NCBI RefSeq assembly: GCF_033115175.1
Contig: NC_084839.1
Span: 39,231,501-39,295,500 of the forward strand
DNA: 64,000 bases
Source of the DNA: Lepus europaeus
Taxonomy: Eukaryota > Chordata > Mammalia > Lagomorpha > Leporidae
Reading direction: 5' to 3'
In this document: positions 43,570-53,781 of the stretch, piece after piece
How the letters are laid out: the number at the start of each line of letters is the position of its first letter
Numbering within the stretch: position 1 is the stretch's first letter
Notes under the pieces: model-generated
What the model saw: only the letters and a program-made list of their open reading frames with translations
Database searches by the model: none
What the model was told of the DNA's origin: nothing
Program-made: the position numbers and the translations under genes

Positions 43570-43775
43570 TTCCAGAACAATCTTGGAGTCCTTGGCCAAG
43601 GCTGGCTCAACCACCCAAGCCTTCCCCACTGCCCTGAGGCTTCCGGAACTCATCTACCTCCGGCGGAGACTTATCCATTGCCTATGTCGTTGTCCTATGC
43701 ACAGGACCGTTCCGGTCCCTGATGTCCTCCAACTCAGGGCCCAGCACAAGGAAGGTTGGTAGGAAGGAAGAAGGA

Positions 43776-43802
43776 AGAGAGAGAGAGAGAGAGAGAGAGA
43801 GG
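43776..43802 (+). repeat. (GA)n microsatellite
   Basis: About thirteen GA units, preceded by GGAAG-rich DNA. Confidence 0.95.
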
Positions 43803-44013
43803 AGTCTGTGAAGCAAGGAGAGTCATGGGGGTGACACTAGGAGCCAAGTGTTGAGCGTTTTTGGGGGGAACCTCTGGAGCCCCCACATTGCCATCCACCC
43901 TGCAGGCACAGGCAGCTGCAGCCTGTCCCAGATGCTCCAAGTGATTGGGAGCTCGGTCTTGGTCTCCCCTCGCCACTTCCACTTCACTCAGCTGTTCCTC
44001 TTTTTCCTCTCTC

Positions 44014-44343
44014 TTTTTTTTTTTTTTTTAAGATTTGTTTATTTGAAAGGCAGAGTTAGAGAGAGAGAGAGAGACAGAGAGACAGAAAGACAGAGAGACA
44101 GCGAGACAGAATCTTCCATCTGCTGGTTCAATCTCCAAACAGCCACAATAGGACCAGGCTGAAGGCAGGAGCCAGGAGCTTCCTCCAGGGCTCCCACATG
44201 GGTGACAGGGGCCCAAGGACTTGGGCCATCCTCTGCTGCTTTCCCAGGTGCACTAGCAGGGAGCTGGATAGGAAGTAGAGTAGCCAGGACACAAACCGCT
44301 GGCATCTCAGGCGGCGCTTAACCTGCTATGCCACTGCACAGCC
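44014..44343 (-). mobile_element. C-SINE
   Basis: T run, (GA)n with CAGAGA variants, full body to 'tgccactgcacagcccc'. Confidence 0.94.
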
Positions 44344-44469
44344 CCTCAGCCGTTTCTCCTGCTACACTCGGGAGGGGGCAGTGTGATTGGAACACTGTTG
44401 TTTTCTCTTTGCTGAAGGTGTTCTGTCTCTTGAGCTGAGGTGGTTTTCCGCAGCTCACCAGATCTTGGC

Positions 44470-44645
44470 ATGCTTACATTTGTATGTGCACACGTGTGTT
44501 CTCTGCGTGCATGTATGTTCACATACATGTGCGCGCATGTCTCAGGTTATGCCTTGCATGTGTTCATGTGTGTGCATGTGTGCTTGTCCCCGTTGCGTGC
44601 ATGCACATGTGTGTGTTTGTGCCCATGCATGTTTGTAAGTACGGT
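44470..44645 (+). repeat. Degenerate TG/CA-rich tract
   Basis: About 175 bases of mostly alternating purine-pyrimidine (TGTGCATGTG, GCGCGCATG, TGCATGCACATG) without a fixed unit. It has Z-DNA-forming character and looks like an old, heavily mutated (TG)n array. Confidence 0.75.
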
Positions 44646-46190
44646 GGACGTGTGCCACATGAACACTGGGCAGGAGGTGAATGAGGTTTGCAAAGCGCCA
44701 CAGATGTGACCTTTCACCCTCCTTTGCAACTATTGAGGTCATTGCCCCAGAGACCAGAGAGCTTTCCTTTGGAACCAAGGGGGCCTCCCCACCCAGGGAG
44801 GGAGCAAGCTGCTTCCAAGAGCAAACTGGATGATGCTTGTCCTGGCGTCCGGAGCCAGCGGGTCGTGCTTAATTCTGAAAGAATGTGTGTGGGTCCGCCC
44901 AACCGAGCAGGCCCCAGCCTGACTGGGAGCCTGCAGCTTTGCAAGGGCAGCCCTGCCGGTGGGCACCAGCACCGCGGGGAGAGAGTCACCCAGGCTGTGT
45001 GCTGCCAGGGGCCAGGGCCCAGAGCGGCCTGTGTGCCCCACTCTGCGCTCATGTGCATGGCCAGTCGCAGGCCTAAGGGAGCTGGGAGTCCAGGAGGTGA
45101 GGGCAAAATCCCCAGCAGGGGCTGGTGTATCATGGTTGTGCAGGTGTCTTGGACAGAGAGGAGGCTCAGTGGAGCGGTCCCTGGGGCTGTGGTCATCAGG
45201 GAAGGCTTCTTGGAGGAGGTATGCCCTGTGAGGCGGGGAGGACTTAAGGGCAGGAGCCCATTCCAAGAGGCGCAGGGGAAGGAGGAGGCTCAGCAAGGCT
45301 TTGCCTTGGAAAAGTCGAGAGCTTTGTGGGATGGCTGCGGCCCTGCTCCCGAGGGGCTGGGAGGGGCAAGGGGGAGGCAGGGCTCTGGGTGCCCGCTCAG
45401 CCTGAGACAGTGGGGGAGCAGCTGGGGAGCCTCAAGGCAGGGGAGTGACCCGATGGAAATGGGAGTTAGTGAGCAGGCCCCCGTGGTGTGGGGAGGCAGG
45501 GGTGTTAGTAACCAAGGCGCCCTGGACAGAGCGCCCAAGCTCGGTGGGGGCGGGGCGGAGTGGCGGAGCCAGAGTCCCGCTCCCATTTTGGGGCCTCTTC
45601 AGGTCTTGTGTCTGTGTTTGCAGGCCCTGGAGCTGAGAGCGCTGAGACAGCCCCTCCCCTACATGCCAGCTGGGCTGGATGGGCCTGGGAGACAGAGGCC
45701 AGGCCCCGGCCCCTTGCCCACAGTTCCGTCCTTGCCCACAGTGGCCTGGCCTCTGGACAGGTAGCACCTGTGACTGGGGGGTTGTCACACCAGTGGGAAG
45801 AGGTAAAAGCCAAGGGAGCCCTTGGGTGTGACTGTAGCCCAGTGAGGCCAGGCCCGGCTGGGTGGGAACCTGAGCGCAAGTTCTGGCCAGGCCTCATGAA
45901 GGGGTGGATCCCACTCCGCCTGAGTGTGCACACAGTGTGGCTTGCGTGTGTACCACCCAGCGCGAGCATGCACACAGCCTGGCCTGGCTGGGCCTGGGTC
46001 TGCGCATAGTAGGGCCTACGTTGTTGGGTGAATAAATGTGAATGGAGACACAGCTCAGGCTCCATGGGCAGACAGAACTCTGACAGCTGGCATAGCCCCT
46101 GAAACTGTCCTTGCCACAGGCCCACCTCTGGTTATAATATGATTTGTCTGGATTACTGAGCTTTTTGGTATTTCCCTGAAATCTGTGCCC
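44646..46190. other. Unique GC-rich sequence with an L2-like piece
   Basis: 45195-45300 ('gaaggcttcttggaggaggt') is an old interspersed-repeat motif of L2 type. The 358-codon frame across 44688-45764 runs through it and is rejected as a gene. Confidence 0.45.
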
Positions 46191-46191
46191 A

Positions 46192-46498
46192 GGGGCCAGC
46201 ACTGTGGCACAGCTGGTTAAGCGGCCACCTGCAATGCCTGCATCCCATATGGGCGCCAGTTTGAGTCCTGGCTGCTCCAGTTCTGATTTAGTTACCTGCT
46301 AATGTGCCTGGGAAAGCAGTGGAAAATGGCCCATGTAGTAGGGTTTCTGCCACCCACGTGGGAGACCCGGATGTAGTTCCAGGTTCCTGGCTTTGGTCTG
46401 GCCCAGCCCTAGCCCTGATGGCAATTTGGGGAAGTGTACCAGATTTCTTTCTCTCTGTAACTCTGCCTTTCAAGTAAATGAGTATATGTTAAAAAACA
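46192..46498 (+). mobile_element. C-SINE
   Basis: Head 'aggggccagcactgtggcaca', B box 'gtttgagtcctgg', tail 'gcctttcaagtaaatgag'. Confidence 0.93.
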
Positions 46499-48319
46499 AA
46501 ATTGCGCCCCAAGCAGGTCCCTCACTCACCTTAATGGCAAGGCTGAGAGAGGCGGAGAGAAAGGGTTCTTTGGTCTGGATCCTGGTGGGCTGGGGAGCAC
46601 AGATCCCCAGGGCTGGAAGCGGCTGGCGGAGCCTGGTGTGTGTGGGGCTGCGGTGGGCAGGTGAGGAGGGAGACAGATTTCTGGGATTCTGGAGTGTCTG
46701 CTGATGGTTCTGGGGTACACTGGGGCGGCTTTGGTGGGGGAAGAGAAGTGGGGAGCAGAATCGGGGGGTCGGGGAGGCAGTTGCAGAAGCCAGGGGAGAA
46801 TTCATTTCTGTGGAGGAGGGTTTGGGGAGGCGACAGAGCTTGGGCAGTCACAGGTCGCACTCGCAGGGTCCACCCCACACCCACCTGCCTTAGTGAGGGG
46901 CCCTCAGGCGGGGAGGAAGGCAGGAGGGGCCCTCCTAGAGGCCAGAGCCCACAGGCAGGAGCCGGGCATGAGCCGCAGGCGGTGGGCTGGTCCTGCTCTC
47001 TACAAGGGCAGGCCCCTCCGCCCCTCAGCTCTGTCCTGTCGCTTTGAAGGCCCCAGGACCTTCCTTTCCGAGATTTGGGACACGGGGCAGAGGTGACGCT
47101 GAGGGAGTGGTGAGGGGCCTGGACCGTGTGAGCGGCTCTCCTGCAGGGAGGCAGCCTTCTGAGGGGCCCGGGGCCCCAGCCCACAGCCAGCCTGGGCCGC
47201 TCCAGGCCCCTGCTCTCACTTCCCCTCTGCTTGGGAGGGGTCTTTGAAGGTCCAGGGAGGGGACCCACACAGCACGAAGCTTGCCGGGCACAGAAAGCTC
47301 TGCGGGACTGACCCGGTGCTGGCTGAAGGTCAGGACCCTGCTGCCTGGGGCTCGTGGTGCAGGCTGCAATCCCGCGCCTCGGCCCCGCCCGTCCCAGTGT
47401 TGCCTGGCTGGGGGCTGCGGCTGCTACTCCCCGCTCCGTACTCATCCTGCCGCATACCGCCCCTGTCAAGGGGCTCGTTCCCGGCTCCGCGTCCCCGCTG
47501 CGGTGGGCGCCCCTCCCCTCCACCCTGTGACTGTTCACATTCAGATGTGGCCGCGGGGCCTCGGCTCCAGCAGGATGCAAGCTTCGGCCCGCGCTGCTTC
47601 TCGGGGTCACGGACGCCCCACGTTTGCTTTACCCTGCTGTCCCGTTCATAAAACTCGCTCGTGCTAACTGCAGAAGCTGACGCGGAGAGGTGCCCCCAGC
47701 ACAGCCGAGCGCCCCCTGCCGGACATGCTGTGCGCAGCGCGGCAGGCCGGTGCCGGGTCCGCACCCTTGGCCCTCGTTCTCCCTCCTGGGCCCCGCCTGC
47801 ACCGCCTCCCTGGGGGGTTGGCTCTGAGCTTCAGCCCCTCCCCCAGGGCCACGGCAGCACGGGGGGCCCGAGCAGGGAGGGGGCACATCTCCACGGCGGC
47901 GTGCCTCCTGGAAACCACATCAAATGGCACAGCTAGGAATTAATAAATAAATCTGGGAGACAAGTCAATTACCCTCCCCTCGTGCCCCTGTCCCCGGGGG
48001 CCGCAGCAGCCTGTGGCTCCCAGCCTCAGCACGCCTTCCCTGGCTGGCTCCCGTCAGATTAGCGGGGCGAGATGCGACAGGCCTCTGTCCTCTGGGGAAA
48101 TGGCTCCCTTCCTGGGAGGCGGCGAGGACGTTCTGGGCTTGCTGTGTTCCTGCCCTCTCCCTGTGCCCACGGCGGCCCACCCTGCCTCAGGCGCTCGACC
48201 AGCCCGTCCTGGTGCCTTAGCGCCGGCAACCAAGTCCCCAGGCCTTCGAACCAAGCCTGCGAAATGCAGACCCCCCTGGAGCCCCCTCCTTGGTAGCTTC
48301 CACTACCGCCTTGTAAAAA
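46499..48319. other. Unique GC-rich sequence, no gene recognised
   Basis: CpG rises at about 47350-47900. Frames as long as 359 codons (46531-47610, minus) are low-complexity Pro/Ser/Ala/Gly/Arg strings. A short AT-rich patch lies at 47925-47970. Confidence 0.45.
47708..47724 (-). promoter_or_regulatory. CTCF-like motif
   Basis: On the minus strand GTCCGGCAGGGGGCGCT keeps the core AGGGGGCGC with acceptable flanks. Its orientation is opposite to the site at 25919, so the two point toward each other. Confidence 0.45.
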
Positions 48320-48432
48320 GTCAGGCACGGTTATTCACCAGCGAACAGGTACTGATGCCTGCTTTGTGGCCGCGTCCTGCGAGGCTGCAGAGTGACAGAC
48401 CAGGGACACAGCTCTGCCCTTCAAGCTTACAG
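48320..48432 (+). mobile_element. L2-like 3' end
   Basis: 'gttattcaccagcgaacagg', 'actgatgcctgctttgtggc' and 'cagctctgcccttcaagctt' follow an L2 3' region in order. Confidence 0.5.
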
Positions 48433-48507
48433 CTGTGTGGGGGTCAGACGTGCAATCGCCAGAGCGGGCACCTTGGGGGGAGGGGAGCGCCGCTCAGCCT
48501 ACAGGGT

Positions 48508-48523
48508 CCCCCCCCCCCCCCCC
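48508..48523 (+). repeat. Poly(C) tract, 16 bases
   Basis: Uninterrupted, followed by GTGGGGG, so a small local hairpin is also possible. Confidence 0.95.
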
Positions 48524-48629
48524 GTGGGGGTGGGGCTTCTGGAGCAGGTGCTACCTGGGCTGCATTCCCAGGGACAAATTCTCCCCGGGCTGGGGGGAGG
48601 GAGTGCTGGTCTGCCGTGGGGAGGGAAGT

Positions 48630-48645
48630 GGGGGGGGGGGGGGGG
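48630..48645 (+). repeat. Poly(G) tract, 16 bases
   Basis: Uninterrupted, complementary to the C tract upstream, and able to form a G-quadruplex. Confidence 0.95.
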
Positions 48646-48983
48646 CTCACTGGGAAGGGGACTCACCTGGCTGGACCCCGCGGGGAGGGAGCGAGGGTGA
48701 GGGAAGGGGGTGGGGGCTGCACCCGGGAGGGAGGTGTGGTGTGGTGATTTCAGTGGGTCGTGGATTCTTTCCGGCTTTGTGTGTGTGCACTGGGAGTGAG
48801 GTGTTCAGAAACAGCTGCCTGGAGCCTGGTAGGTGAGATCGCCTGCATCTCAGAGCAGATCGGGAAAGCGGGCGCCTCCCGGAGTTTGCTGTCCTGGATT
48901 TTCTGCACATCCGTTAGAGCGGCCATTCTCCAGTTTTAGTGCAGGCGACGAAAACTCGGGTGCTTTGTTTTAATTTTATTGTC

Positions 48984-49038
48984 TTAAAAGATTTATTTAT
49001 TTGAAAGGCTGAGTTGGAGAGAGAGAGAGAGAGAGAGG

Positions 49039-49075
<37 letters not shown>

Positions 49076-49201
49076 CTTCCATCCACTGGCTCACTCCCCA
49101 AATGGCTGCAATGACCAGAGCTAGGCTGATCCGAAGCCAGGAGCCAGGAGCTTCTTCTGGGTCTCCCACGAGGGTGCAGGGGGCCAAGCACTTGGACCAT
49201 C
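48984..49201 (-). mobile_element. C-SINE, left half (split by an LTR)
   Basis: Reversed tail, (GA)n, body to 'aagcacttggaccatc'. The C-SINE resumes at 49605 without loss, apart from the 5-base duplication CCATC. Confidence 0.95.
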
Positions 49202-49604
49202 TGTAAGAAAAAGAGATGGCAGAACAGAGAGGAGACGTGATACGAACTTGCAGCCAGACTGAATTTATTCAGAGAAAACAAACTCGCCGAGGTCAACCAG
49301 CTGCCCACATGTATATATATAGACCCACCACATGGCGGAGAGCCCAGACCCCAGCTCTGGGCATTTTTTTAAATATCTTAGGTGGGCTGGGGTAGGGTGC
49401 AGCAGGTGGAGGTGAATTCCTTCATACAGGTCTCTCAAGTTTGGCCCCAAGGCTTCTGAACCTGGGGAAGAATGCAGGGGTGGGGTGAAGACAAATGGGT
49501 GTGAGACTCACTTGAGATCCTCAGGGGCAAGGGATAAATTCCGATTTTATCTCTCTTTTGGGCAATGGGCTCTACTGGCTGAACCTTATGTCATTGTTCC
49601 ATTG
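49202..49604 (-). mobile_element. ERVL-like solo LTR inserted in a C-SINE
   Basis: CCATC occurs at 49197-49201 and again at 49605-49609, a 5-bp target duplication. On the minus strand the insert has a TATA region (CTATATATATA, reversed at about 49312-49322). A poly(A) signal AATAAA (reversed at 49264-49269) follows some 45 bases later. The 3' end is TTTTTCTTACA, all in LTR order. The 5' end reads CAATGG rather than TG; both differences are transitions. Length is 403 bp with no internal retroviral region. Confidence 0.78.
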
Positions 49605-49727
49605 CCATCCTCCTCTGCTTTTCCAGGTACATTAGCAGGGAGCTGGATCAGAAGTGGAGCAGTTGGGACTTGAACCTGCGCCCATATGGGATGCCAGCAC
49701 TGCAGGAGGCCAGTTTACTCACCCCGG
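49605..49727 (-). mobile_element. C-SINE, right half (split by an LTR)
   Basis: Resumes 'ccatcctcctctgcttttcc', then 'ggatcagaagtggagcagtt', 'gaacctgcgcccatatggga', to a shortened head near 49727. Confidence 0.92.
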
Positions 49728-50055
49728 GTGCTTTATTTTAAATGTGAGTGTTTAAGATCTGTCCTGGAGCTTACTATTCAGTGGGGCCAGGCAATGTGCG
49801 TTTTTAACCAGCTCGCCTGGACCAGATAGGGTCAGCAGTACACGCTTTGAACCTGATTATCAACTCTTGGGGAATTTGCTTGCAATTCACAGAACTGCCA
49901 CCAGATGGCAGTAGTGTTTTGCGATGGAGCTAAGTAAAGCTCCCTGGGTTTTCTATAGTTCTCTACGGCAAAACATGAGAGAAAAGAACTATTTTAAATA
50001 ATTTATAAAATAAATGGTAATGAAAACTTAAATTACAGAGGTTAATTTTATTTTT
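49728..50055. other. Possible hAT fossil and unique AT-rich sequence
   Basis: 49770-49860 ('atgtgcgtttttaaccagct') has the look of a MER58/MER5-like fossil. The rest is AT-rich without a recognised repeat, apart from the CTCF-like motif listed separately. Confidence 0.35.
49898..49914 (+). promoter_or_regulatory. CTCF-like motif (best match in the window)
   Basis: CCACCAGATGGCAGTAG matches the CTCF consensus at every core position. It lies in unique DNA about 290 bases from the inserted LTR. Confidence 0.6.
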
Positions 50056-50370
50056 TGAAAAGATTTATTTTATTTGCTTGAAAGGTAGGGTTACAGAGGG
50101 AGAGAGGGAGAGACAAAGAGATCTTCCATCTGCTGGTTCACTCCCCACATGGCTGCAATGGTCAGGGCTGGACCAGGCCAAAGCCAGGAGCCAGGAGCTT
50201 CTTCTGGGTCTCCCACGTGGGTGCAGGGGCCCAAGCACTTGGGCCATCTTCTGCCGCTTTCCCAGGTTCATTAGAAGGGAGCTGGATCAGAAGTGGAGCA
50301 GCTGGGACTTGTGCCCACATGGGATGCCAGCATTGCAGGCAGCAGCTTAACCCTCTGCACTACAGCACCT
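50056..50370 (-). mobile_element. C-SINE
   Basis: 'gaaaagatttattttatttg' reversed tail, full body, and end 'gcactacagcacctg'. A few bases are missing at the B box ('gggacttgtgcccacatggg'). Confidence 0.93.
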
Positions 50371-50379
50371 GTAGAGCTT

Positions 50380-50597
50380 AGTTTTAATTTTCCCTTTCAA
50401 ACATTAGAGCTAATGTTAGCGCTATGGTGACCACTGGCTGAGAGTGGCAACTTTTGAGCACCTGGAGTGTGGCTGATCTGAGTGGGCGTGCGCTGAAGGT
50501 ATGGTAAACACACTGGCTTTTATGAACGAACAGCCAAAGAATCAATCGTTACGATTTCATGTTGAAATTATACTTCAACTTTATTAAACTTAATCCT
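50380..50597 (+). mobile_element. Possible hAT-type DNA transposon fossil, left part
   Basis: 'gtgaccactggctgagagtgg' and 'gagcacctggagtgtggctg' resemble a mammalian hAT element whose other side shows a similar word in reverse. AT-rich DNA with 'tttactttgtaaatgtgac' continues at 50918-50960, beyond a C-SINE. Family not named. Confidence 0.4.
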
Positions 50598-50599
50598 GT

Positions 50600-50915
50600 G
50601 GCCGGCGCTGTGGCGAAGTGGGTTAATACTCTGCCTGTGGCGCCGGCATCCCATATGGGCGCCAGTTCTAGTCCCGGCTGCTCCTCTTCCGATCCAGTTC
50701 TCTGCTATGGCCTGGGAAAGCAGTAGAAGATGGCTCAAGTCCTTGGGCCCCTGCACCCACGCGGGAGACCCAGAAGAAGCTCCCGGCTCCTGGCTTCGGA
50801 TCGGCACAGCTCCGGCTGTTGCGACCACGTGGGGAGTGAACCAGTGGATGGAAGACCTCTCTTTCCTCTCTCTCTGTAACTCTACCTCTCAAAGTAGGTA
50901 AATCTTTAAAAAAGT
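50600..50915 (+). mobile_element. C-SINE inserted in an older fossil
   Basis: Head 'ggccggcgctgtggcgaagtg', full body with CCCATATGGGCGCCAGTTC, tail 'ctacctctcaaagtagg'. Confidence 0.95.
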
Positions 50916-51110
50916 TAATTCCACTTGTTTTACTTTGTAAATGTGACTGCTATAAGATTTGAGTGTGTCTCCGTGCTGTGTCGAATGGACGGCCGTGCAT
51001 CGCAAATCATCCAAATTAATTCCTTCATTTTGACAGTTAGGGAATTGAAGGCGGAAGTTTGATGGAAACATTGGAAACGTGTGAGATTCGAGGTCAAAAG
51101 CTCTGTGCTG

Positions 51111-51453
51111 GCTGGCGCCGCGGCTCACTAGGCTAATCCTCCGCCTTCTGGCGCCGGCACCCGGGGTTCTAGTCCGGTCGGAGCGCCAGATTCTATCCCA
51201 GTTGCTCCTCTTCCAGTCCAGCTCTCTGCTGTGGCCAGGGAGTGCAGTGGAGGATGGCCCAAGTGCTTGGGCCCTGCGCCTGCGTGGGAGACCAGGAGAA
51301 GTACCTGGCTCCTGCCTTCAGAACCGCACGGTGCGCCAGCTGCAGCGGCCATTGGAGGGTGAACCAACGGCAAAGAGGAAGACCTTTCTCTCTGTCTCTC
51401 TCACTGTCCACTCTGCCTGTCAAAAAAATTAAAACACACACACACACACACAC
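51111..51453 (+). mobile_element. C-SINE with (CA)n tail and 12-bp target duplication
   Basis: Head 'gctggcgccgcggctcacta'. The body ends 'ctgcctgtcaaaaaaatt', followed by (CA)n inside the insert. AGCTCTGTGCTG flanks it at 51099-51110 and 51454-51465. Confidence 0.95.
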
Positions 51454-51465
51454 AGCTCTGTGCTG

Positions 51466-51886
51466 AAGCTCCAGGCCAAGAGCTCATCTCGTGCCTCTGG
51501 GCGAGCCGTGCACCTGCGCTGAGCCATGCACCTGGGCTGAGCCGCCTCTTCCACACCTGGGAAGGCGGCTGATGGCAGCAGCACCGCTCCAAGGAGCTCC
51601 TTGGAAGACCGAGTGAGCGGATGCACCCTGAGGGGCCGGTGTGCCCGGGAAGCGTCACCAACGTCACACGTCAGTAATGAGGGTGCTGCCGGGACTCGAA
51701 CCCGGGCCGTGCAAACTCCCCATTTCATGAGTGCATCCAGCACGTAGGCCCCCAGGGCTTTACAGCCGAGTGGAGGAGCTGCTGTGTACCCCTGCGAATG
51801 CAGGACGAGAGTGACTCGCGAGGATGGAAACCTTGTCTCCAGGCTCCCACGGTTAGCAGTGGGGGTGGCTGCTTTTTCTCTATTTT
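51466..51886. other. Unique sequence with a tRNA-like patch
   Basis: Holds the tRNA-like patch at 51683-51743 (listed separately). Nothing else recognised. Confidence 0.4.
51683..51743 (-). other. tRNA-like sequence with intact B box (pseudogene or SINE relic)
   Basis: On the minus strand GTGCTG ... CAGCAC can pair as an acceptor stem around CCGGGTTCGAGTCCCGG, a perfect T arm and Pol III B box. Only about 61 bases separate the ends, too few for a normal cloverleaf, and no proper D arm can be drawn. A tRNA pseudogene or a relic of an old C-SINE head is more likely than a working gene. Confidence 0.35.
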
Positions 51887-52160
51887 TAAAAATGCTTACT
51901 TACTTGTTTGAAATAACAAGGTGGGGGAGATCTTCCACACGTCTGTAACAGCGAGGGCTGGGTCAGGCTGAAGCCAGGCGCCCAGAGCGCCATGCGTGCC
52001 TCCCACGTGGTGGGAGTGTCTCAGCACGGAGCTGTCCCCCACCGCTCCCCGGGCGCTAGCTGGAAGCTGGATGGCTATGGGTGCAGCCCGGCCTGGAGCA
52101 GACCCTGCAGCACGGGAGGCGCGAAGCTGCCGCCTAGCCTGCTGTGCCACCATGCCCGCC
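51887..52160 (-). mobile_element. Old C-repeat SINE, diverged
   Basis: 'cttacttacttgtttgaaat', 'gtcaggctgaagccaggcgc', 'gtgcctcccacgtggtggga', and the reversed head 'cctgctgtgccaccatgcc'. Confidence 0.75.
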
Positions 52161-52444
52161 TCCGCTGCTGGTTGTGAAAACAGTGCTCGTGGGGCTGGAG
52201 GATCAGGTGGGGGCAGCAAAGAGGGAGTGACAAAAATCATTACCACACTTTCCCTTTCTCGGGGGTTCATCCTCCGGGTCGGGGACCAGGCAGTGAGAGC
52301 GAAGCCGGCCCGGGGCTTCTGATGGGGACCTTGCAGTTAAGAATGTGTGACAGAGCTGCCAGCGCCTGGCCAGCCTCCTGCCTTTTCTTTTCTTCCCGTC
52401 TAGAATCTTGGTTCTTTTAGGGTTGTCAGTGGCCCAGCCAACAC
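52161..52444. other. Unique sequence, no gene recognised
   Basis: No repeat or exon recognised. Confidence 0.4.
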
Positions 52445-52790
52445 ACTTCATTTTCCAGCCTCACTCTGAAGCTGGCCATAGCCACACCCTGCAGATAACC
52501 AGAGGGATGCAGAAATGGGGATCTAGGAGAGACCCTTAAGCAGGAGCGAGCATTCAGCCAGGGGACACAATAGAGCCCAAAGTCCTCCATCTTGCCTGGA
52601 CTGTGGGTGTAATGGCAGGAACTCCAGCAACCATCTTATGAGCATGAGTTCAAAAGTCACAGAGAAAGCTAGATTGAGGTGATGATAAATTGCTCTGAAG
52701 TTCCAACCTTTGATCTTGTCATTATGTAAAAGAGAAACAAGTTCCTGAATTGTTTGAGCCACTGTTATTTGGGTTTCTGTCCTAGGCGGT
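52445..52790 (+). mobile_element. Old mammalian interspersed repeat, family not named
   Basis: 'ggccatagccacaccctgca', 'ggcaggaactccagcaacca', 'ttgatcttgtcattatgtaa' and 'tgtttgagccactgttattt' occur in the order of a common eutherian repeat. The terminal 'gagccactgttatttgggtt' block is the clearest part. Confidence 0.45.
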
Positions 52791-53149
52791 CATTGCTGTT
52801 CCTGGGTGCAGGGAGCATTTCAGGGCAGAGGTGGAGATCCTTGAGTTCCCGTGCCTGTGGCAGGGAGGGGTTAGAGGATTTTGTTGGGGGTGGGGATGGG
52901 AGGTCCCCCAGCGGGCTGGGGGGAGCCCCTTTTCCTCCTTAGGGGGACGTGGCCAGTCAGGGCTCTAAGAACCCCAGAGAGGGAGGAAGCAGCAGCGGCG
53001 GGAGCCCCGTTGTCCAGAAGTGATGTTTGGGTTCTCACGGCATCGGCCCACACCACTGCACGTCTCTCCTGGGCTTCGTGATAGAAGGCGGAAATCATTG
53101 GGAAAACAGTTCCACCTGATTTCTTTTAAAACACTGATCAAAGATGTTT
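52791..53149. other. Unique sequence, no gene recognised
   Basis: No repeat or exon recognised. Confidence 0.45.
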
Positions 53150-53455
53150 AAAGATTTATTGATTTTATTTAAAAGTTAGAATTACAGAGAGGGAGGGAGA
53201 GACAGAGAGATCTTCCATCTACTAGTTCACTCCCAAATGGCTGCATTAGTCAGGGCTAAAGCCAGGAGCCAGGAGCTCCATCTGGGTCTCCCACATGGGT
53301 GCAGGGGTCCAGGGGCTTGGGCCATCTTCCACTGCTTTCCCAGGCCATAGGCAGGGAGCTGGATCGGAAGTGGAGCAGCTGGGACTCGAACCGGCGCCCA
53401 TATGGGATACTGTTATAGATGGAGGCTTAACCTGCGATGCCACAGCACCAGCTCT
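53150..53455 (-). mobile_element. C-SINE
   Basis: Reversed tail 'atttattgattttatttaaa', full body with CGAACCGGCGCCCATATGGG, head end 'atgccacagcaccagc'. Confidence 0.94.
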
Positions 53456-53496
53456 GATAAAAAATTTTTTAAAAAATTGTGCTTAAAAGCATAACG

Positions 53497-53781
53497 GGGG
53501 TGGGCATTTGACGGAGCAGTTAAGAGCCGGTTCAGATACCCACGTCCCACATCGGAGCGCGTAGGTGTGAGTCCTGGCTCTGCCCCGACTCCGGCTTCCT
53601 TTCTGCTAATGTGGCCCTGGGAGGTGGCAGCACGGCTCCAGTAGTCGGGGCCCTGCCACTGCTGTGGGAGACCTGGAAGAGTCGCTGGCTCCTGGCCTCA
53701 GCCTGCTGCAGCCCTCGTGGCTGGGGGAATGACCCAGCGGACGAAGATCTCGCTCCTCCCCCCTGTCTCTCCATTCATAAT

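Larger units (their letters stand above)
48433..48983. other. Unique GC-rich sequence with poly(C) and poly(G) tracts
   Basis: C16 (48508-48523) and G16 (48630-48645) lie 106 bases apart. No exon recognised. Confidence 0.5.

Noticed and set aside
44688-45764. 358-codon open frame on the plus strand
   Set aside because: It runs through an L2-like repeat, overlaps long antisense frames, and shows no recognisable protein family.
46531-47610. 359-codon open frame on the minus strand
   Set aside because: The peptide is low-complexity Pro/Ser/Gly/Ala/Arg. Equally open frames exist on other frames of the same DNA, and no domain or splice structure is visible. This is expected where CpG and GC are high and stops are rare.
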